Below are positions 32,228 through 32,699 of a DNA stretch of 32,699 bases, piece by piece; position 1 is the stretch's first letter; every line of letters starts with the position of its first letter. The translations under genes were made by a program, and so were the position numbers. The notes under the pieces are model-generated. The model made no database searches, had not been told where the DNA came from, and worked only from the letters and a program-made list of their open reading frames with translations. This DNA is from Planctomycetota bacterium (lineage in GTDB: Bacteria; Planctomycetota; Planctomycetia; Pirellulales; Pirellulaceae): contig JAJDEH010000451.1 in NCBI GenBank assembly GCA_029259935.1, positions 1 through 32,699 on the forward strand, written 5' to 3'.

Positions 32228-32699
32228 ATGCACCCACTCGTCATTCTTCCCCTGGGCGTCGCCGTCGTCATCGTGGGTGTTTTGGTTTTTCGTTTGCATG
32301 CCTTCTTGGCCCTGGTGTTGGCGGCACTGCTGGTCGGGGTGTTGACGCCCAAGCCGGCCATCGAACGCTACTACTTGGAAAAGGCGGCCGTCGAGAATGA
32401 CCTCGACGAAATGGTCGTCTTTCTCGGTTCCAAGAAGGGATCGTATGTTGGCCGCAAGTTCGTGGTCTTTTCCAAAGACTCGGCGACGCGGTCCCTGATA
32501 CACAAAGCCGATTTGACGGCGGTCGAGGTCGTGGACAAGGGTCCGGCGGACGAAAAGGATTGGAAACCGCGCAGCCGCGTGCAGTTCGTCGGCCCGGCCC
32601 CCGCCAAGATCGACAGCGGGGACATTGTGGTGCCCCAATCCGCGATCACCGCCGCCCGGGCCGCGTCCGGCAGCACGGTCGGCGAACGGGTCGCCTCGG
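32228..32699 (+). CDS. GntP-family permease, N-terminal part (runs off the window)
   Basis: 157 codons to the window edge. The start MHPLVILPLGVAVVIVGVLV then FRLHAFLALVLAALLVGVL makes two membrane helices matching the N-terminus of gluconate:H+ symporter (GntP) permeases. Then comes a hydrophilic segment of about 100 residues (roughly 43-148: ERYYLEKAAVENDLDEM, VVFLGSKKGSYVGRKFVVFS, KPRSRVQFVGPAPAKIDSGD), where a usual GntP protein goes almost directly into the amphipathic loop. STVGERVAS at the edge looks like the return to the family sequence. It probably imports a sugar acid by proton symport. AAGGAG lies 7 nt before ATG 32228. The family call rests on the first 45 residues and is moderately sure. 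Confidence 0.75.
   Translation, partial: MHPLVILPLGVAVVIVGVLVFRLHAFLALVLAALLVGVLTPKPAIERYYLEKAAVENDLDEMVVFLGSKKGSYVGRKFVVFSKDSATRSLIHKADLTAVEVVDKGPADEKDWKPRSRVQFVGPAPAKIDSGDIVVPQSAITAARAASGSTVGERVAS

Overview
The window is a GC-rich piece of chromosome from a member of the Planctomycetota, most likely a Pirellulales-type bacterium. The evidence is gene content largely typical of that phylum: two separate DUF1501 plus DUF1549/DUF1553 modules (one with a PSCyt1 c-type haem domain), an ECF sigma factor paired with a zinc-finger Ser/Thr kinase, DUF4838 glycan-related proteins, a BBP2-type porin, internalin-style LRR and Sel1 proteins, Cys-rich secreted proteins, and several families of short palindromic intergenic repeats. 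I see no rRNA, tRNA, CRISPR array, complete insertion sequence or phage gene.

Layout. 1-1462 (minus): an ECF sigma factor followed by a Ser/Thr kinase cut off in the middle of its kinase domain. 1916-9584 (plus): a tight run of two exported DUF4838 proteins, a Tat-exported SELENBP1/methanethiol-oxidase homologue and an M20 (ArgE/DapE-type) amidohydrolase, closed by a palindromic repeat. 9835-13881 (plus): DUF1549/DUF1553, DUF1501 and WD40 genes, the last two overlapping by 4 nt. 14151-15464 (plus): a membrane-anchored PP2C phosphatase. 15518-20420 (minus): a PSCyt1-DUF1549-DUF1553 protein, a DUF1501 protein and a pteridine-reductase-like SDR, with a repeat cluster between the first two. 20707-22533: a small LRR membrane protein (plus) and a Sel1-repeat membrane protein (minus), separated by an array of palindromic repeats. 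22839-27302 (minus): a 1487-residue exported protein with a TIM-barrel/GHL10-like middle and a carbohydrate-binding-like module. 27842-30552 (plus): a 149-residue Cys-rich exported protein, a five-copy array of 68-bp palindromic elements, and a BBP2 porin that also carries a Cys-rich segment, ended by a clear intrinsic terminator. 30773-31792 (minus): a macro-like/TIR fusion protein. 32228-end (plus): the start of a GntP-family permease.

How the genes fit together. Most of the window serves the cell envelope and polymer degradation: exported DUF4838, GHL10-like, DUF1501 and DUF1549/1553 proteins, an outer-membrane porin and a GntP permease fit a heterotroph that breaks down complex glycans. 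The ECF/kinase pair and the PP2C phosphatase are signalling parts. The TIR protein is the only candidate immune gene. Its catalytic Glu motif is intact and its N-terminal half looks like a macro (ADP-ribose-binding) fold, so it is the best candidate for an undescribed system here. The five-copy 68-bp element array and the two neighbouring Cys-rich envelope proteins are the next most unusual items.
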